A stretch of 25,481 nt of DNA, from assembly GCA_964385045.1 (NCBI GenBank), contig CAYLNM010000050.1, positions 1-25,481 on the forward strand. The letters are read 5' to 3'. This document shows, piece after piece, positions 1 to 7,370 of the stretch; position 1 is the stretch's first letter; each line of letters begins with the position of its first letter. A program made the position numbers and the translations under genes. This DNA comes from CAYLNM01 sp964385045. GTDB lineage: Bacteria > Planctomycetota > Phycisphaerae > Phycisphaerales > SM1A02. The notes under the pieces are model-generated. The model was not told the origin of the DNA and did not search any database. It saw nothing but the letters and a program-made list of their open reading frames with translations.

Positions 1-64
1 CACGACGCACACGAGCTGAGATCAAGCCGTCCCGGCTCCGCAAGGGGGGTCGGGGGACGCGCTT

Positions 65-86
65 CGCCGGACGCTTACCTCCGGCG
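65..86 (-). terminator. Possible hairpin downstream of the four-helix membrane gene
   Basis: A perfect 7-base inverted repeat (CGCCGGA at 65-71 and TCCGGCG at 80-86) with an 8-base loop lies about 85 bases past the stop codon of the minus-strand gene ending at 172. There is no run of T after it on either strand, so it is not a textbook intrinsic terminator. In DNA this GC-rich a stem of this size can also arise by chance. Confidence 0.2.
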
Positions 87-171
87 ATGGACACGACGAC
101 GACGACCGGGCTCACGGCGTGCGCGGGGCATCGGGCTCGGCGGATCGGACGCCCCGACCCCCGCCGAGGCG

Positions 172-1488
172 TCACCGCCGCGGCCCGGCCGCCGGCACCG
201 CGCCGCGATGCTCCTCGGCCCCGCGGGCCTCCCGGCGAGCCGCCGGGGTCGTGGATCGCACCTCGCTCGTGACCACGCGGCTCGCGAGGGTGCCGTACCA
301 GCCGCCGAGGGCCGCCCCGCCCAGACAGAGGGCCGAGAGGCACAGCGAGATCCACAGCACGCCCTGGGCGTAGTCGCCCGCGGCGTCGACCCGGGCCGCG
401 ATCATCTCGCGGTACTCCTCGATCGTGCCCTCGAGGTCGGCCCGAGCGCCGGCCACCAGCTCCTCGGCCTCATCGTCGGTGAGCGACGTCTCGGCCACCA
501 GCGCCGCCTGCGCGCCGTCCGGGTCGTCCTGGAGCAGCCGCCACGCGATCGTCTGGAGGGTCGCCGGCTCGAGGTCGTCGAGTGCCGACCGGACGTCGGC
601 CCGATCCACCTCCGGCGGGCCCTCGGCGTCGAGCCGCGCCACCTGCGCGGCCAGCATCCGCCGCGCCTCGGCCGCGAGCTGCTCGCCCACCGGTCGGTCG
701 CCCTCCGCGAGGCCCGTCGCCGCGCGAAGCTCGCGGGACACGCCGGCCACGACGGCGTCGATCTCGTCCTCCGACAGGCCGCTCACCGCGTCGGCGAGGA
801 TCCGCGTCGCGTCCTCGGTCTCCCCCGTCGCGAGGGCGTCGGCGAGCGCGACGGCCGTCTCGGCGTCCATCGCCTCGATCGCCCGCTCGACCTCCCCGGC
901 CTCGACGTCGGCTCGGTCCTCGGCCGCCGCCTCCGCGACCATCTCCGAGGCCCGCGACTTGAGCCGGGCCCGGGCCTCGTCGACGATCGCGGCGTCGCGG
1001 GCGTCCCAGAGCCGCTCGCCGACCGCGGCGGCCCCCTGGGCGGCGGTCGTCGTCGCGGCGCTCGCGCCGGACGTCACTGCGGTGGCGGTGGTCTCCGCCG
1101 CCGCGGCCGTCCCCCGCACGATCGTCGACATCCCCATCGCCCCGAGCAGCAGCAGCACCAGCGTGGTCGTCGCCCAGGTGCCGACGCCGTGCAGCAGGCC
1201 GTTGGTCTCGTCGGTCTCGCCCGACAGGCGACCCGCGAACATGCCGCCGACGACGAACGCGGCGATCGACATCAGGACCAGCCACGCGACCGCGATCCAC
1301 GCGAGGCCGGCGCCCGGATCGGTCAGGTCGATGACGCCGAAGCCGATCGTCGCCCCGAGCAGCTGCAGGAACCACAGGACGGCGAGGGTGACGACGGTGC
1401 CGCCGAGCACGGCACCCCAGCTGATGCCGCTGCGTCGCGGCCGGGTCGTCTCGACCTCGGTCTCCTCGATGGTCTTCGGATGGTCCAT
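172..1488 (-). CDS. Four-helix membrane protein with a duplicated soluble insert (YrzE/TIGR04086-like N-terminus)
   Basis: This encodes a 438-residue protein of unknown function. Three hydrophobic segments lie near the N-terminus (about residues 24-51, 62-87 and 101-124) and one near the C-terminus (about 373-398). The first helix begins with SWGAVLGG, a pattern common in bacterial membrane proteins of the YrzE/TIGR04086 type; the assignment rests on resemblance only. Between helices 3 and 4 is an acidic, Ala-rich, probably helical region of about 250 residues. It contains an approximate internal duplication: residues 200-254 match 299-352, both ending in L(S/T)(E/D)DE followed by VAG. The ATG is supported by AAAGGA at 1495-1500, six bases upstream. 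The next gene upstream on this strand is the Pmp3-like gene about 100 bases away, so co-transcription is possible. The C-terminal tail is Arg/Ala-rich. That it is a real gene is fairly sure; its function is not known. Confidence 0.8.
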   Translation of the reverse strand: MDHPKTIEETEVETTRPRRSGISWGAVLGGTVVTLAVLWFLQLLGATIGFGVIDLTDPGAGLAWIAVAWLVLMSIAAFVVGGMFAGRLSGETDETNGLLHGVGTWATTTLVLLLLGAMGMSTIVRGTAAAAETTATAVTSGASAATTTAAQGAAAVGERLWDARDAAIVDEARARLKSRASEMVAEAAAEDRADVEAGEVERAIEAMDAETAVALADALATGETEDATRILADAVSGLSEDEIDAVVAGVSRELRAATGLAEGDRPVGEQLAAEARRMLAAQVARLDAEGPPEVDRADVRSALDDLEPATLQTIAWRLLQDDPDGAQAALVAETSLTDDEAEELVAGARADLEGTIEEYREMIAARVDAAGDYAQGVLWISLCLSALCLGGAALGGWYGTLASRVVTSEVRSTTPAARREARGAEEHRGAVPAAGPRR

Positions 1489-1591
1489 GGTGGATCCTTT
1501 CGCGTGGGAGGGGAGTCGGTGGATGGGATGGCCTCGGGTGCGCCGTCCCGCGAGGGGACCACGGCCCCGCCGCCGCCGGCGTCCGTCCGCC

Positions 1592-1750
1592 TCAGCGCGA
1601 GGCGATCACGATGAGCGCGTGGACGATGCCCGGGACGTAGCCGAGGATCGTCAGGAGGACGTTGAGCCAGAAGTGCGGGCCGATCCCGACCTCGAGGAAC
1701 ACCCCGAGGGGCGGGAGCAGGATGCTCAGGATGATGCGGACGAGGTCCAT
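1592..1750 (-). CDS. Pmp3/YqaE family small hydrophobic membrane protein (UPF0057)
   Basis: This encodes a 52-residue protein made of two transmembrane helices. The sequence has the family signature: LPPLGVFLEVG in the first helix, then FWLNVLLTILGYVPGIVHA in the second, where the family consensus is close to DFWINLLLTLLGWIPGIIHA. Pmp3/YqaE proteins sit in the cytoplasmic membrane. In yeast and plants they affect membrane potential and salt tolerance; the bacterial role is poorly defined but often stress-linked. A longer reading frame extends to 1867, but its first 39 residues are Arg/Pro-rich and unlike the family. The ATG at 1750 has AGGAAG (1759-1764) eight bases upstream and gives the usual family length. 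The family call is very secure. Confidence 0.93.
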   Translation of the reverse strand: MDLVRIILSILLPPLGVFLEVGIGPHFWLNVLLTILGYVPGIVHALIVIASR

Positions 1751-1758
1751 GGCGGGGG

Positions 1759-1764
1759 CTTCCT
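1759..1764 (-). promoter_or_regulatory. Ribosome binding site fixing the Pmp3-like start
   Basis: AGGAAG on the minus strand lies eight bases before the ATG at 1750. It decides for the 52-residue form over the longer open frame starting at 1867. Confidence 0.65.
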
Positions 1765-2121
1765 GAGGTCCTCGAGGGTGATTGCACGGACGTCCGACGG
1801 CCGACCGCGGACGACGGTGCATGCCGGAGCTCAGAGGGGGATGAGCGCGGCATGAAGACGACCGCACGTCCCGCTCGCGCGCGGCGGGCGGCGGTGGACC
1901 GGGGAACGTCCCCCGAGGGGTCTTCCGCGGGCGCCGGGCCCCGGCCGCGGGTGGAGGGCACGCCGGGCTCCCGATGGCGTGGGGCCCACGGCGGATCGAC
2001 GAAGCCGTGCGACGGCGAGCCGGCGGGTCGGGCGGACGTTCCCCGGACGTCCGCGCGGCGGCTCACGCATGCCCGCGGGCCGAGCACGCGCGCGGATGAG
2101 GTACTCGACGCCCACGGGTTC

Positions 2122-2148
2122 GGCGGCGGCGGCGGCGGCGGCGGCGGC
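2122..2148. repeat. (GGC)9 trinucleotide tract
   Basis: There are nine uninterrupted GGC units in non-coding DNA, about 70 bases beyond the 3' end of the minus-strand gene at 2220-2558. Such tracts are prone to slippage and can form G-rich structures. No gene reads through it that I can support. Confidence 0.9.
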
Positions 2149-2219
2149 CGCTCGTCACGAGTCGGGATCCTGCGCACGCCGGACCCCGGAGGTCGCGGCG
2201 TCGCCCGGCCCCATCACGA

Positions 2220-2558
2220 TCAGCCCCCGCCGGCGCGGACGTGGCCGCAGCGGTGGCAGCGACCCCGGCGCATCCGCCGCATCATCAACAGGGCCGCGAG
2301 CCCGCCCCCGAGGATCGCCCCCGCCGGCATCAGCAGGCCGCCGGGCAGCACGATCTGGCGGGCGAGGGTGCGGACCGCATCCGTACCCCGGGCCATCCGC
2401 ACCGCGTCGCTCGGCAGGTGGATCGCGGCGAGGACCGTGATCGCGAGGATCGCGCCGGTCCACGCCCAGCGGCGGATCAGCGCCCGCTCGGGGGCGCGGT
2501 CGGGCGGGACCGGCGCGGACGTCTCGTGGGATCCGGGACGGGACCGAGAGGCGTTCAC
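2220..2558 (-). CDS. Small two-helix membrane protein with C-terminal CxxC motif
   Basis: This encodes a 112-residue protein I do not recognise. A Pro/Arg-rich, hydrophilic N-terminus of about 30 residues precedes two hydrophobic stretches (about residues 32-48 and 71-93). These are followed by a basic segment and the motif CHRCGH (C101, C104), which looks like half of a zinc-ribbon knuckle and would lie close to the membrane. The start is GTG at 2558, supported by AGGAGA at 2566-2571, seven bases upstream. Codon third positions are G/C as in neighbouring genes. No partner gene is adjacent: 322 bases separate it from the gene upstream. It is probably real because the ribosome binding site, membrane helices and CxxC coincide, but the function is unknown. 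Confidence 0.65.
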   Translation of the reverse strand: MNASRSRPGSHETSAPVPPDRAPERALIRRWAWTGAILAITVLAAIHLPSDAVRMARGTDAVRTLARQIVLPGGLLMPAGAILGGGLAALLMMRRMRRGRCHRCGHVRAGGG

Positions 2559-2880
2559 GGGCGGATCTCCTGCGGTCCGGTGGGGGCGCCGGCGAGCGGC
2601 GCCCGCCCCCGCGGGGTCGACTCCGCGGCGGCGTCACGAGGATCATGACGCACGGGAGTCCCGTCCGCGACCACCTCGTCGGTGGGCGGCGGCCGGCCGG
2701 CCCGGCGTGCGACGCGACCGACTCCACCGTCGGCGCCACGGGCCGTCGCCGCGCGAGGCCGCCGCGGTGACCGGCGTGGCGTGATGCTCCTGCCCCACCG
2801 CCCTCGTGCCGCTCGTCGGCGGCCTGCTCCTGACGGTGCCGGTGCTCCCGGACGCCGCGCCCGAGCCGAGTCGACGTCCC
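2559..2880. other. Intergenic stretch without a supported gene
   Basis: This holds 322 bases between the two-helix membrane gene and the end of the Pth2-like gene. All reading frames give low-complexity Arg/Pro/Ala/Gly translations. It contains a 13-base palindrome (2652-2664) and should contain the promoter of the gene starting at 2558; no sure promoter boxes are visible. Confidence 0.5.
2652..2664. promoter_or_regulatory. 13-base palindrome upstream of the two-helix membrane gene
   Basis: ACGGGA-G-TCCCGT is a perfect palindrome around one central base, 94 bases upstream of the GTG at 2558. Symmetric sites of this kind can be operators for dimeric regulators. Position is the only support and chance is a serious alternative. 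Confidence 0.2.
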
Positions 2881-3183
2881 TCAGCGGTAGAGCCGCAGGA
2901 AGCGGAACGCCTTCGGCCACTGCTCCCGGGGGCGGAACGCGATGGCCACCTCGCGATCGTCGAGCGAGGACTCGGTGAGCACCACGTGGTCGTCGACCGT
3001 CTTCGCCCGTTCGAACTCCCCCTCGTCCACGCGGCAGACGACCTTGCGAAACGGTCCCGCGAGCCACGTCGCCACGTCGGGGTGGTCGCGGAACTCGAGG
3101 TACGCGGCGAGCGACGCGTGCGCGGCGGTCACGATCGCGACGCCGGTCGGGAGATCGTCCCGCACCAGGATGTACATCTTCAT
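2881..3183 (-). CDS. Small protein resembling the Pth2 (type-2 peptidyl-tRNA hydrolase) fold
   Basis: This encodes a 100-residue cytosolic protein. Its N-terminus, MKMYILVRDDLPTG followed by AAHASLAAYLEF, closely follows the start of the type-2 peptidyl-tRNA hydrolase family: beta strand, R-x-DL, then a helix carrying a conserved His and AAL-like residues. The length is also similar (about 115 residues in archaeal Pth2). The typical GKxAAQ stretch before the His is not present here (GVAIVTAAHA instead). The C-terminal TxxL...GxGP part is also altered, reading VLTESSLDD then AIAFRP. True peptidyl-tRNA hydrolase activity is therefore doubtful and a diverged relative is more likely. The start at 3183 is chosen because GGAG (3190-3193) is six bases upstream; an in-frame ATG at 3195 overlaps that GGAG. 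The gene follows the SRPBCC gene by 113 bases on the same strand. Confidence 0.8.
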   Translation of the reverse strand: MKMYILVRDDLPTGVAIVTAAHASLAAYLEFRDHPDVATWLAGPFRKVVCRVDEGEFERAKTVDDHVVLTESSLDDREVAIAFRPREQWPKAFRFLRLYR

Positions 3184-3189
3184 CGGGAG

Positions 3190-3193
3190 CTCC
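3190..3193 (-). promoter_or_regulatory. Ribosome binding site deciding the Pth2-like start
   Basis: GGAG on the minus strand is placed six bases before the ATG at 3183. It argues for this Met rather than the in-frame Met four codons earlier at 3195. Confidence 0.55.
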
Positions 3194-3296
3194 ATGCGTG
3201 GGGCGGTCCGTCGCGCGGGACGACGCGGCCTCGCGGCGCCGAACGGCGCTCGGACTCGCCGCGCGACCGCCCGCGTCGCGGGACGAGCGCCGGCGA

Positions 3297-3791
3297 TCAC
3301 GCCGGACCGATGTCCCGCGGGGCCGGGGCGTCGCCGTGCCCCGGGCCATCGTCCCGGCGTGCGATCCACGCCGCGAGCCGGTCGAGGAACCAGGTCCACC
3401 CGCCCGTGCACGCCTCCCGGCCGAACACGGCGTCGTCCCGCGGGAACGTGGCGTGGCCGTGATGCTCGAGCACCACGCGCGTGCCGCCCGGCTCGCCGGC
3501 AAGGATCCAGACGACCCGCGAGTCGCCCGGGATCCCCGCGTACCGCCAGCGGACGACCAGTCGCCGCGGCGGCACCGCCTCCAGGACGACCCAGTGGTGA
3601 CGGAAGGTCCTCGGCCCCACGCGGACGTCGAAGCGGGTCTCGAATCCGGACCGCGGCTCGAAGTCCTCGATCTCCTCGAAGAACCAGGGCCGCATCGCGG
3701 CGGGCCGGGTGATCGCGGCCCACGTCGCGGGCGGCGAGGCGGGAACCACCCGCTCGACGCGGATCGGCTCGTCGGCCTCGTCGCTCGTCAT
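3297..3791 (-). CDS. SRPBCC / AHSA1 (START-like) domain protein
   Basis: This encodes a 164-residue cytosolic protein with the activator-of-Hsp90-homologue-1-like layout. An opening strand (IRVERVVPASPPATWAAIT) is followed by the x-x-WFF helix region (residues 34-38), and a long beta stretch with HHWVVLEAVPPRRLVVRW. Near the C-terminus is the family's GGWTWFLDRLAAWI helix (130-143). Members form a hydrophobic ligand pocket and often bind small hydrophobic molecules; substrates usually cannot be inferred from sequence. The ATG at 3791 has GGGGAGGA (3801-3808) nine bases upstream, so I prefer it to the more distal Met at 3878, whose extra residues look unstructured and would overlap the end of the big operon. 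The last 20 residues are Pro/Asp/Gly-rich. The family call is sure; its role is unknown. Confidence 0.88.
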   Translation of the reverse strand: MTSDEADEPIRVERVVPASPPATWAAITRPAAMRPWFFEEIEDFEPRSGFETRFDVRVGPRTFRHHWVVLEAVPPRRLVVRWRYAGIPGDSRVVWILAGEPGGTRVVLEHHGHATFPRDDAVFGREACTGGWTWFLDRLAAWIARRDDGPGHGDAPAPRDIGPA

Positions 3792-3813
3792 GCGTCGCAC
3801 TCCTCCCCGTGCC

Positions 3814-3826
3814 GCCTCGCCGAGGC
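3814..3826 (-). terminator. Possible hairpin/palindrome after the seven-gene operon
   Basis: GCCTCG-C-CGAGGC is a near-perfect palindrome about 55 bases past the stop codon at 3880, between the operon and the SRPBCC gene. It lacks a T-run, so it is only a weak terminator candidate and could equally sit in the SRPBCC promoter region. Confidence 0.2.
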
Positions 3827-3879
3827 TCCGTCCATCGCGGGTGGCCGCGAGCGGGCGGAGTCGGGCGTCCCGATCCACC

Positions 3880-4713
3880 TCACCGGTCCGGTCGGTCCTC
3901 GAGCGTGAACACCGCCCGCCACTCCCGCCACCGCGCCGCCGCGGTCGCGACGGCCGGAGCCGCGTCCTGCTCGGCGACCGTCCGGAGCAGACGCCGCGGC
4001 TCGTCGCCGGCGGTCCGCCCGAGGATGTCCACCGCGAAGCGCCGGACCCGCTCGTCGGGCGACTCGAGCATCGCCCCGGCGAGCTCCGGCACCCGCTCGG
4101 AGAGGACGCCGTTCGACGCGGTGGCGGGGAGCGCGAGCGTGATCAGGGCCAGCTCGAGGCGCGCCGCGTCGCCCCGGCCGTCGGCGCCGGCCCGGGTCGC
4201 CCGGCGGCGGGCCCGGGCGACGGCGGCGTCCACGGCGTGGCGATCGCTCCACCGCGTGCCGGCGGCCCGGTGGAAGCCCTCGGCGAGCAGGGCGCTGTCG
4301 CGGAGGAACGCGGCGAGCGGCGGGACGGCCTCGGCCGCGGGATCGAGGTGCCGACGGCGGTAGTCGTCCACCGCGAGGGCCAGACGCCGCTGCCAGACGA
4401 GGCGGTCGAGCGGATGCGGGCCGTGCCTCCGGCGATCCGACGGGAGCTCCTCGAGCGGGACCTCGGGGCCCGACGCCACGATCGTGCGCACCGCGACCGA
4501 GACCACGGGCCTCGGCACGAGCTCGCTCCAGTGGTGGCCGCTCGCCAGGCCCGCGCCGGTGCCCACCAGCCCGACGAGCAGGGCGCCGGCGGCGGCCGCG
4601 CCGGGCGTCACGGGTCGCCGGCCCGCCGCGGGGCGTGGCCGGGCCCGGGTCGCGATCAGCCACGCGACGTCGGTGAGGACGACGCAGGCGATGATCAGCC
4701 ACAGGGTGCTCAC
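3880..4713 (-). CDS. Membrane protein with HEAT-like C-terminus, last gene of the MoxR/vWA operon
   Basis: This encodes a 277-residue protein not assigned to a named family. It starts with a hydrophobic helix (residues 3-21). An Arg/Pro-rich loop and a second hydrophobic segment (about 38-58) follow, then a soluble helical region. The C-terminal part (about 203-266) has the feel of HEAT repeats: ELAGAMLESPDERVRRFAVDILGR then LLRTVAEQDAAPAVATAAARW. The start is GTG at 4713, with AAGGGGG (4720-4726) six bases before it. The stop of the preceding vWA gene is only 14 bases upstream, so it should be translated from the same message. The much longer open frame to 9573 is only an accident of GC bias running out of frame through two other genes. 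By position it is probably an accessory membrane subunit of the vWA complex. Confidence 0.78.
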   Translation of the reverse strand: MSTLWLIIACVVLTDVAWLIATRARPRPAAGRRPVTPGAAAAGALLVGLVGTGAGLASGHHWSELVPRPVVSVAVRTIVASGPEVPLEELPSDRRRHGPHPLDRLVWQRRLALAVDDYRRRHLDPAAEAVPPLAAFLRDSALLAEGFHRAAGTRWSDRHAVDAAVARARRRATRAGADGRGDAARLELALITLALPATASNGVLSERVPELAGAMLESPDERVRRFAVDILGRTAGDEPRRLLRTVAEQDAAPAVATAAARWREWRAVFTLEDRPDR

Positions 4714-4719
4714 GGCCGG

Positions 4720-4726
4720 CCCCCTT
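4720..4726 (-). promoter_or_regulatory. Ribosome binding site fixing a GTG start
   Basis: AAGGGGG on the minus strand lies six bases before the GTG at 4713. It overlaps nothing coding except the 14-base gap after the vWA gene's stop, and it decides the start inside a very long open frame. Confidence 0.55.
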
Positions 4727-4727
4727 C

Positions 4728-7367
4728 TCAGATCCGCCGCAGCAGGATCCCCGCGATGAACGCCACCACCGCGGCCAGCAGCAGCCACGGCACGAGGTCG
4801 CGGCGGGCGTCCACCCTCGGCACGTCCGCCCGGATCGCCGCCGGGTCGAACGCCGGCAGGTCGCTCAGTGCCGCCGAGGGCCGGGCCGCGAGGTCGTACT
4901 CCCGCGGGTACGGCCGCACGTGGTGCAGGATCCGCAGGTCGCCGGTGACCGGGTCCACGAGTCGGATCGTGGAGCGGCGGCCGGACCCGAGCTCGGCTTC
5001 CACCCGTGCCCGCCCCAGCCCCACCGGCTCGACCCGCGCCGGCACCCGGCGGCCGGCGTCGTCGATGAGCTCCGCCCGCCACGGCTCGGGCCGGGCGAGC
5101 ACCGCCGTCCCGCCGTCCCCGGCCGCCGCGGCCAGGACCGCCGAGGCCGGCCGGGCGACGTCGAGCGTCCACGTGTCGCCCGCCACGCCGCCCGCCACCG
5201 TGACCTCGCTCGTGTTCGGCCGCCGCACCAGGGCCCGCATCGCCTGGCCCCAGAAGCGGCCGAAGCCGGGCCACGCGAGCCATTCGGCCCCCCAGCGCGG
5301 CGTGAGATCGCTGGTGAAGCACATGCCGGTGCCGAGGCCGAAGGTGTTGACGGCCAGCAGCGGATCGCCGGTGTCGGTCGCCAGCAGCACGCGGGCGGTG
5401 GGCCGGGCCTGCGTCATCACGTAGCCGAGCGAGAACGGCAGGCTCGCGGTCCGGAAGCCCGCGAGCAGCGGGTGGTCGCCGACCTGCACCCCCGCGACGA
5501 GGTCCTCCTTGATCGCCGACCGCGTGGCCTGCATCGTCTCGCGGGTGAAGATCTGCGGCACCGAGGCGGGATCGTTCGTCTCGTAGAACCGCCCGCGGCC
5601 GAGCTCGGCGAGCCGCGCGAGCAGCCCCCGGTCGGCCCCCGGCCCGAGGGCGACGGTCGAGACGGTCACGCCCGCGTCGGCGAGGTCGCGCACGAGCCCG
5701 TCGTGATCGGCCGGCTGGGTCTGCCCGTCGCCGAGGATGATCATGTGCTTGAGCCGGGCCGGCACGCCCTCGAGCATGCGGGTCCCCTCGACCATGCCCG
5801 CGTACATGAAGGTGCCGCCGCCGGCCTGGAGGCGGTCGATCTGCGCCTTGACGCCCTCGACGTCGCTGGCGGTCTGCATGTCGACCGCGACGAAGGCCCC
5901 GCCGTCGAAGCCGACGACGCCGATCGAGTCGCGCGGGGTGAGCAGCTCGACCGTCGCCTTGGCCGCCTGGCGGGCGAGCGCCATCGGCAGCCCGCCCATC
6001 GAGCCCGACTTGTCGATCACGAGCGCCATCGCGAGCGACGGCCGCTCCTGCTCCTGCTCGTAGCGGGAGACGAGCGGCAGGACCTCCTCGACCGGCGAGC
6101 GGTAGTAGCCGCCGAGTCCGAAGGAGTTCTCCGAGCCGGTCATCGCCAGCCCGCCGCCGAAGTCCGCCACGTAGTCGCGGAGCAGTCGCAGCTGGAACGG
6201 CTCGAGGTCGGTCGCGGCGACGTCGGCGAGGACCACCGCGTCGAAGGCCAGCAGCTCCTGCATGGTGCGGGGGGCGCCGCGGGGGCCGCGGGTCTCCACC
6301 AGCACGTCCTGCCGGTCCATCGCCCGCTCGAAGTCGCGCATCGTCCGCGGCTCGCGGTGCAGGACGAGCACGCGGGGGCGGCCGGAGACCTGCACCGTCG
6401 CGTCGAGCGCGTTGTTGACGGCGAAGAAGTCCTCGGGGGCGGCGAGCTCGGCCGTCCAGCGGGTGCGGCCGGGCGTGATCATCGGCACGTCGAAGTCGAC
6501 GTCCGTCGCCTCGCCGGGCACCGGCTCGACGGTCTGCCGCTGGGCGACCACGCCGCGGTGCACGATCCGCACCTCCACCGGCATCGGGCGGTTCACCAGC
6601 ACGCGGGCGGTGAGCCGGACGACCTCGCCCTCGTGGGCGTCGGATGGCGAGGCCTGCAGCCGCACGATCGCGGCCTCGGGCTCGTCGAACGGCGCGACGG
6701 GGTCGAGCCGGACCTCGACGGACCCGGGACCACCGGCGAGCTCGGCGAGGGCGCGGGCGAGGTCGGCGTCGGGGGAGGTGGCGGTGGCGGTGGCGGCGTC
6801 GGCGGTGGCGACGGCGGGCCCGGCAGCCCCGGCCGAGGCCGCGCCGGGGTCCGCGGGCACCGGGCGGGCGTCGGTCATGAGGACGACGCGGCCGGCGGCG
6901 TCGGCGGGCAGGCCGAGGCGGGTCGCGCGGAGGGCGGCGGCGAGGTCGCTCGCGGCGCGGAAGCCCTCGGCGCCCGCGGCCTCGCGCCACTCGGCGATCA
7001 GCGAGCGGAGCTCGTCCGTGGTGTCGGCGGGCCGCAGGTCGCGGCCGACGGCGGCGAGCGACCACGTGTCGCCGGGGGCGAGCTCGGCGACGGCGGCGTC
7101 GACGCGGTCGAGGGCCGCCTCGGCGGCCCCCAGGTCGACGGACGCGGACAGGTCGACGAGGAACGCGACGTGCAGGCGGTCGGCGGTGCGGGGGACGGTC
7201 GGCCGGGCGAGGGCGAGCGCGACGAGGACGATCGCGAGCAGCCGCAGGCCGAGCGACGCGAGCCGGAGGCCGCGCGGGCGGTCGACGAGGGAGACCGCGA
7301 AGACGGCGAGGACCGGCAGGACGAGGAGCGCCCAGAGCAGCGGCCCGAGCTCGGTGAGCTGCGGCAC
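4728..7367 (-). CDS. Membrane protein with two vWA domains and a glutamine-amidotransferase-like domain
   Basis: This encodes an 879-residue protein anchored by helices at about residues 9-27 and 35-54 and at the C-terminus (860-876). vWA domain 1 (about 64-170) has the metal-ion-dependent adhesion site (MIDAS) motif D72-L-S-A-S76. A linker with beta-sandwich character (about 215-325) follows. Next is a class I glutamine-amidotransferase-like domain (about 331-430: RVLVLHREP, FDAVVLADV, GGGLAMTGSENSFG). The nucleophile Cys of true amidotransferases is not present there, so it is probably non-catalytic. vWA domain 2 (about 445-605) has D452-K-S-G-S456, T519 and D547, a complete-looking MIDAS. 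The region after 605 (LLAGFRTASLPFSLGYV, RWGAEWLAWPGFGRFWGQAMRAL) is typical of large planctomycete-type vWA/GATase proteins. The start is GTG at 7367, three bases after the preceding gene's stop codon. It probably binds divalent metal and partners in the periplasm as part of the MoxR/Bat-type complex. Confidence 0.9.
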   Translation of the reverse strand: MPQLTELGPLLWALLVLPVLAVFAVSLVDRPRGLRLASLGLRLLAIVLVALALARPTVPRTADRLHVAFLVDLSASVDLGAAEAALDRVDAAVAELAPGDTWSLAAVGRDLRPADTTDELRSLIAEWREAAGAEGFRAASDLAAALRATRLGLPADAAGRVVLMTDARPVPADPGAASAGAAGPAVATADAATATATSPDADLARALAELAGGPGSVEVRLDPVAPFDEPEAAIVRLQASPSDAHEGEVVRLTARVLVNRPMPVEVRIVHRGVVAQRQTVEPVPGEATDVDFDVPMITPGRTRWTAELAAPEDFFAVNNALDATVQVSGRPRVLVLHREPRTMRDFERAMDRQDVLVETRGPRGAPRTMQELLAFDAVVLADVAATDLEPFQLRLLRDYVADFGGGLAMTGSENSFGLGGYYRSPVEEVLPLVSRYEQEQERPSLAMALVIDKSGSMGGLPMALARQAAKATVELLTPRDSIGVVGFDGGAFVAVDMQTASDVEGVKAQIDRLQAGGGTFMYAGMVEGTRMLEGVPARLKHMIILGDGQTQPADHDGLVRDLADAGVTVSTVALGPGADRGLLARLAELGRGRFYETNDPASVPQIFTRETMQATRSAIKEDLVAGVQVGDHPLLAGFRTASLPFSLGYVMTQARPTARVLLATDTGDPLLAVNTFGLGTGMCFTSDLTPRWGAEWLAWPGFGRFWGQAMRALVRRPNTSEVTVAGGVAGDTWTLDVARPASAVLAAAAGDGGTAVLARPEPWRAELIDDAGRRVPARVEPVGLGRARVEAELGSGRRSTIRLVDPVTGDLRILHHVRPYPREYDLAARPSAALSDLPAFDPAAIRADVPRVDARRDLVPWLLLAAVVAFIAGILLRRI

Positions 7368-7370
7368 GGC

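Larger units (their letters stand above)
1751..2219. other. Intergenic stretch without a supported gene
   Basis: This holds 469 bases between the Pmp3-like start and the end of the next minus-strand gene. Open frames here (for example 1831-2115 minus) give Arg/Pro/Gly-rich translations with no recognisable domain and no good ribosome binding site, so I do not call them. The promoter of the Pmp3-like gene should lie at its left end, but I cannot point to convincing -35/-10 boxes. The one clear structure is the (GGC)9 tract at 2122-2148. Confidence 0.5.

Noticed and set aside
1..37. Possible end of a plus-strand gene (stop at 17-19) followed by a small AGCCG/CGGCT hairpin (25-37)
   Set aside because: Only five codons are visible and the stem is five pairs without a T-run; too little to support either feature.
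87..373. Short plus-strand frames at the left end
   Set aside because: They are antisense to, or just beyond, the end of the four-helix membrane gene, with Arg/Pro-rich translations typical of GC-bias frames.
1831..2115. 94-codon minus-strand frame in the intergenic stretch
   Set aside because: The translation is Arg/Pro/Gly-rich without domain features, and no ribosome binding site is seen.
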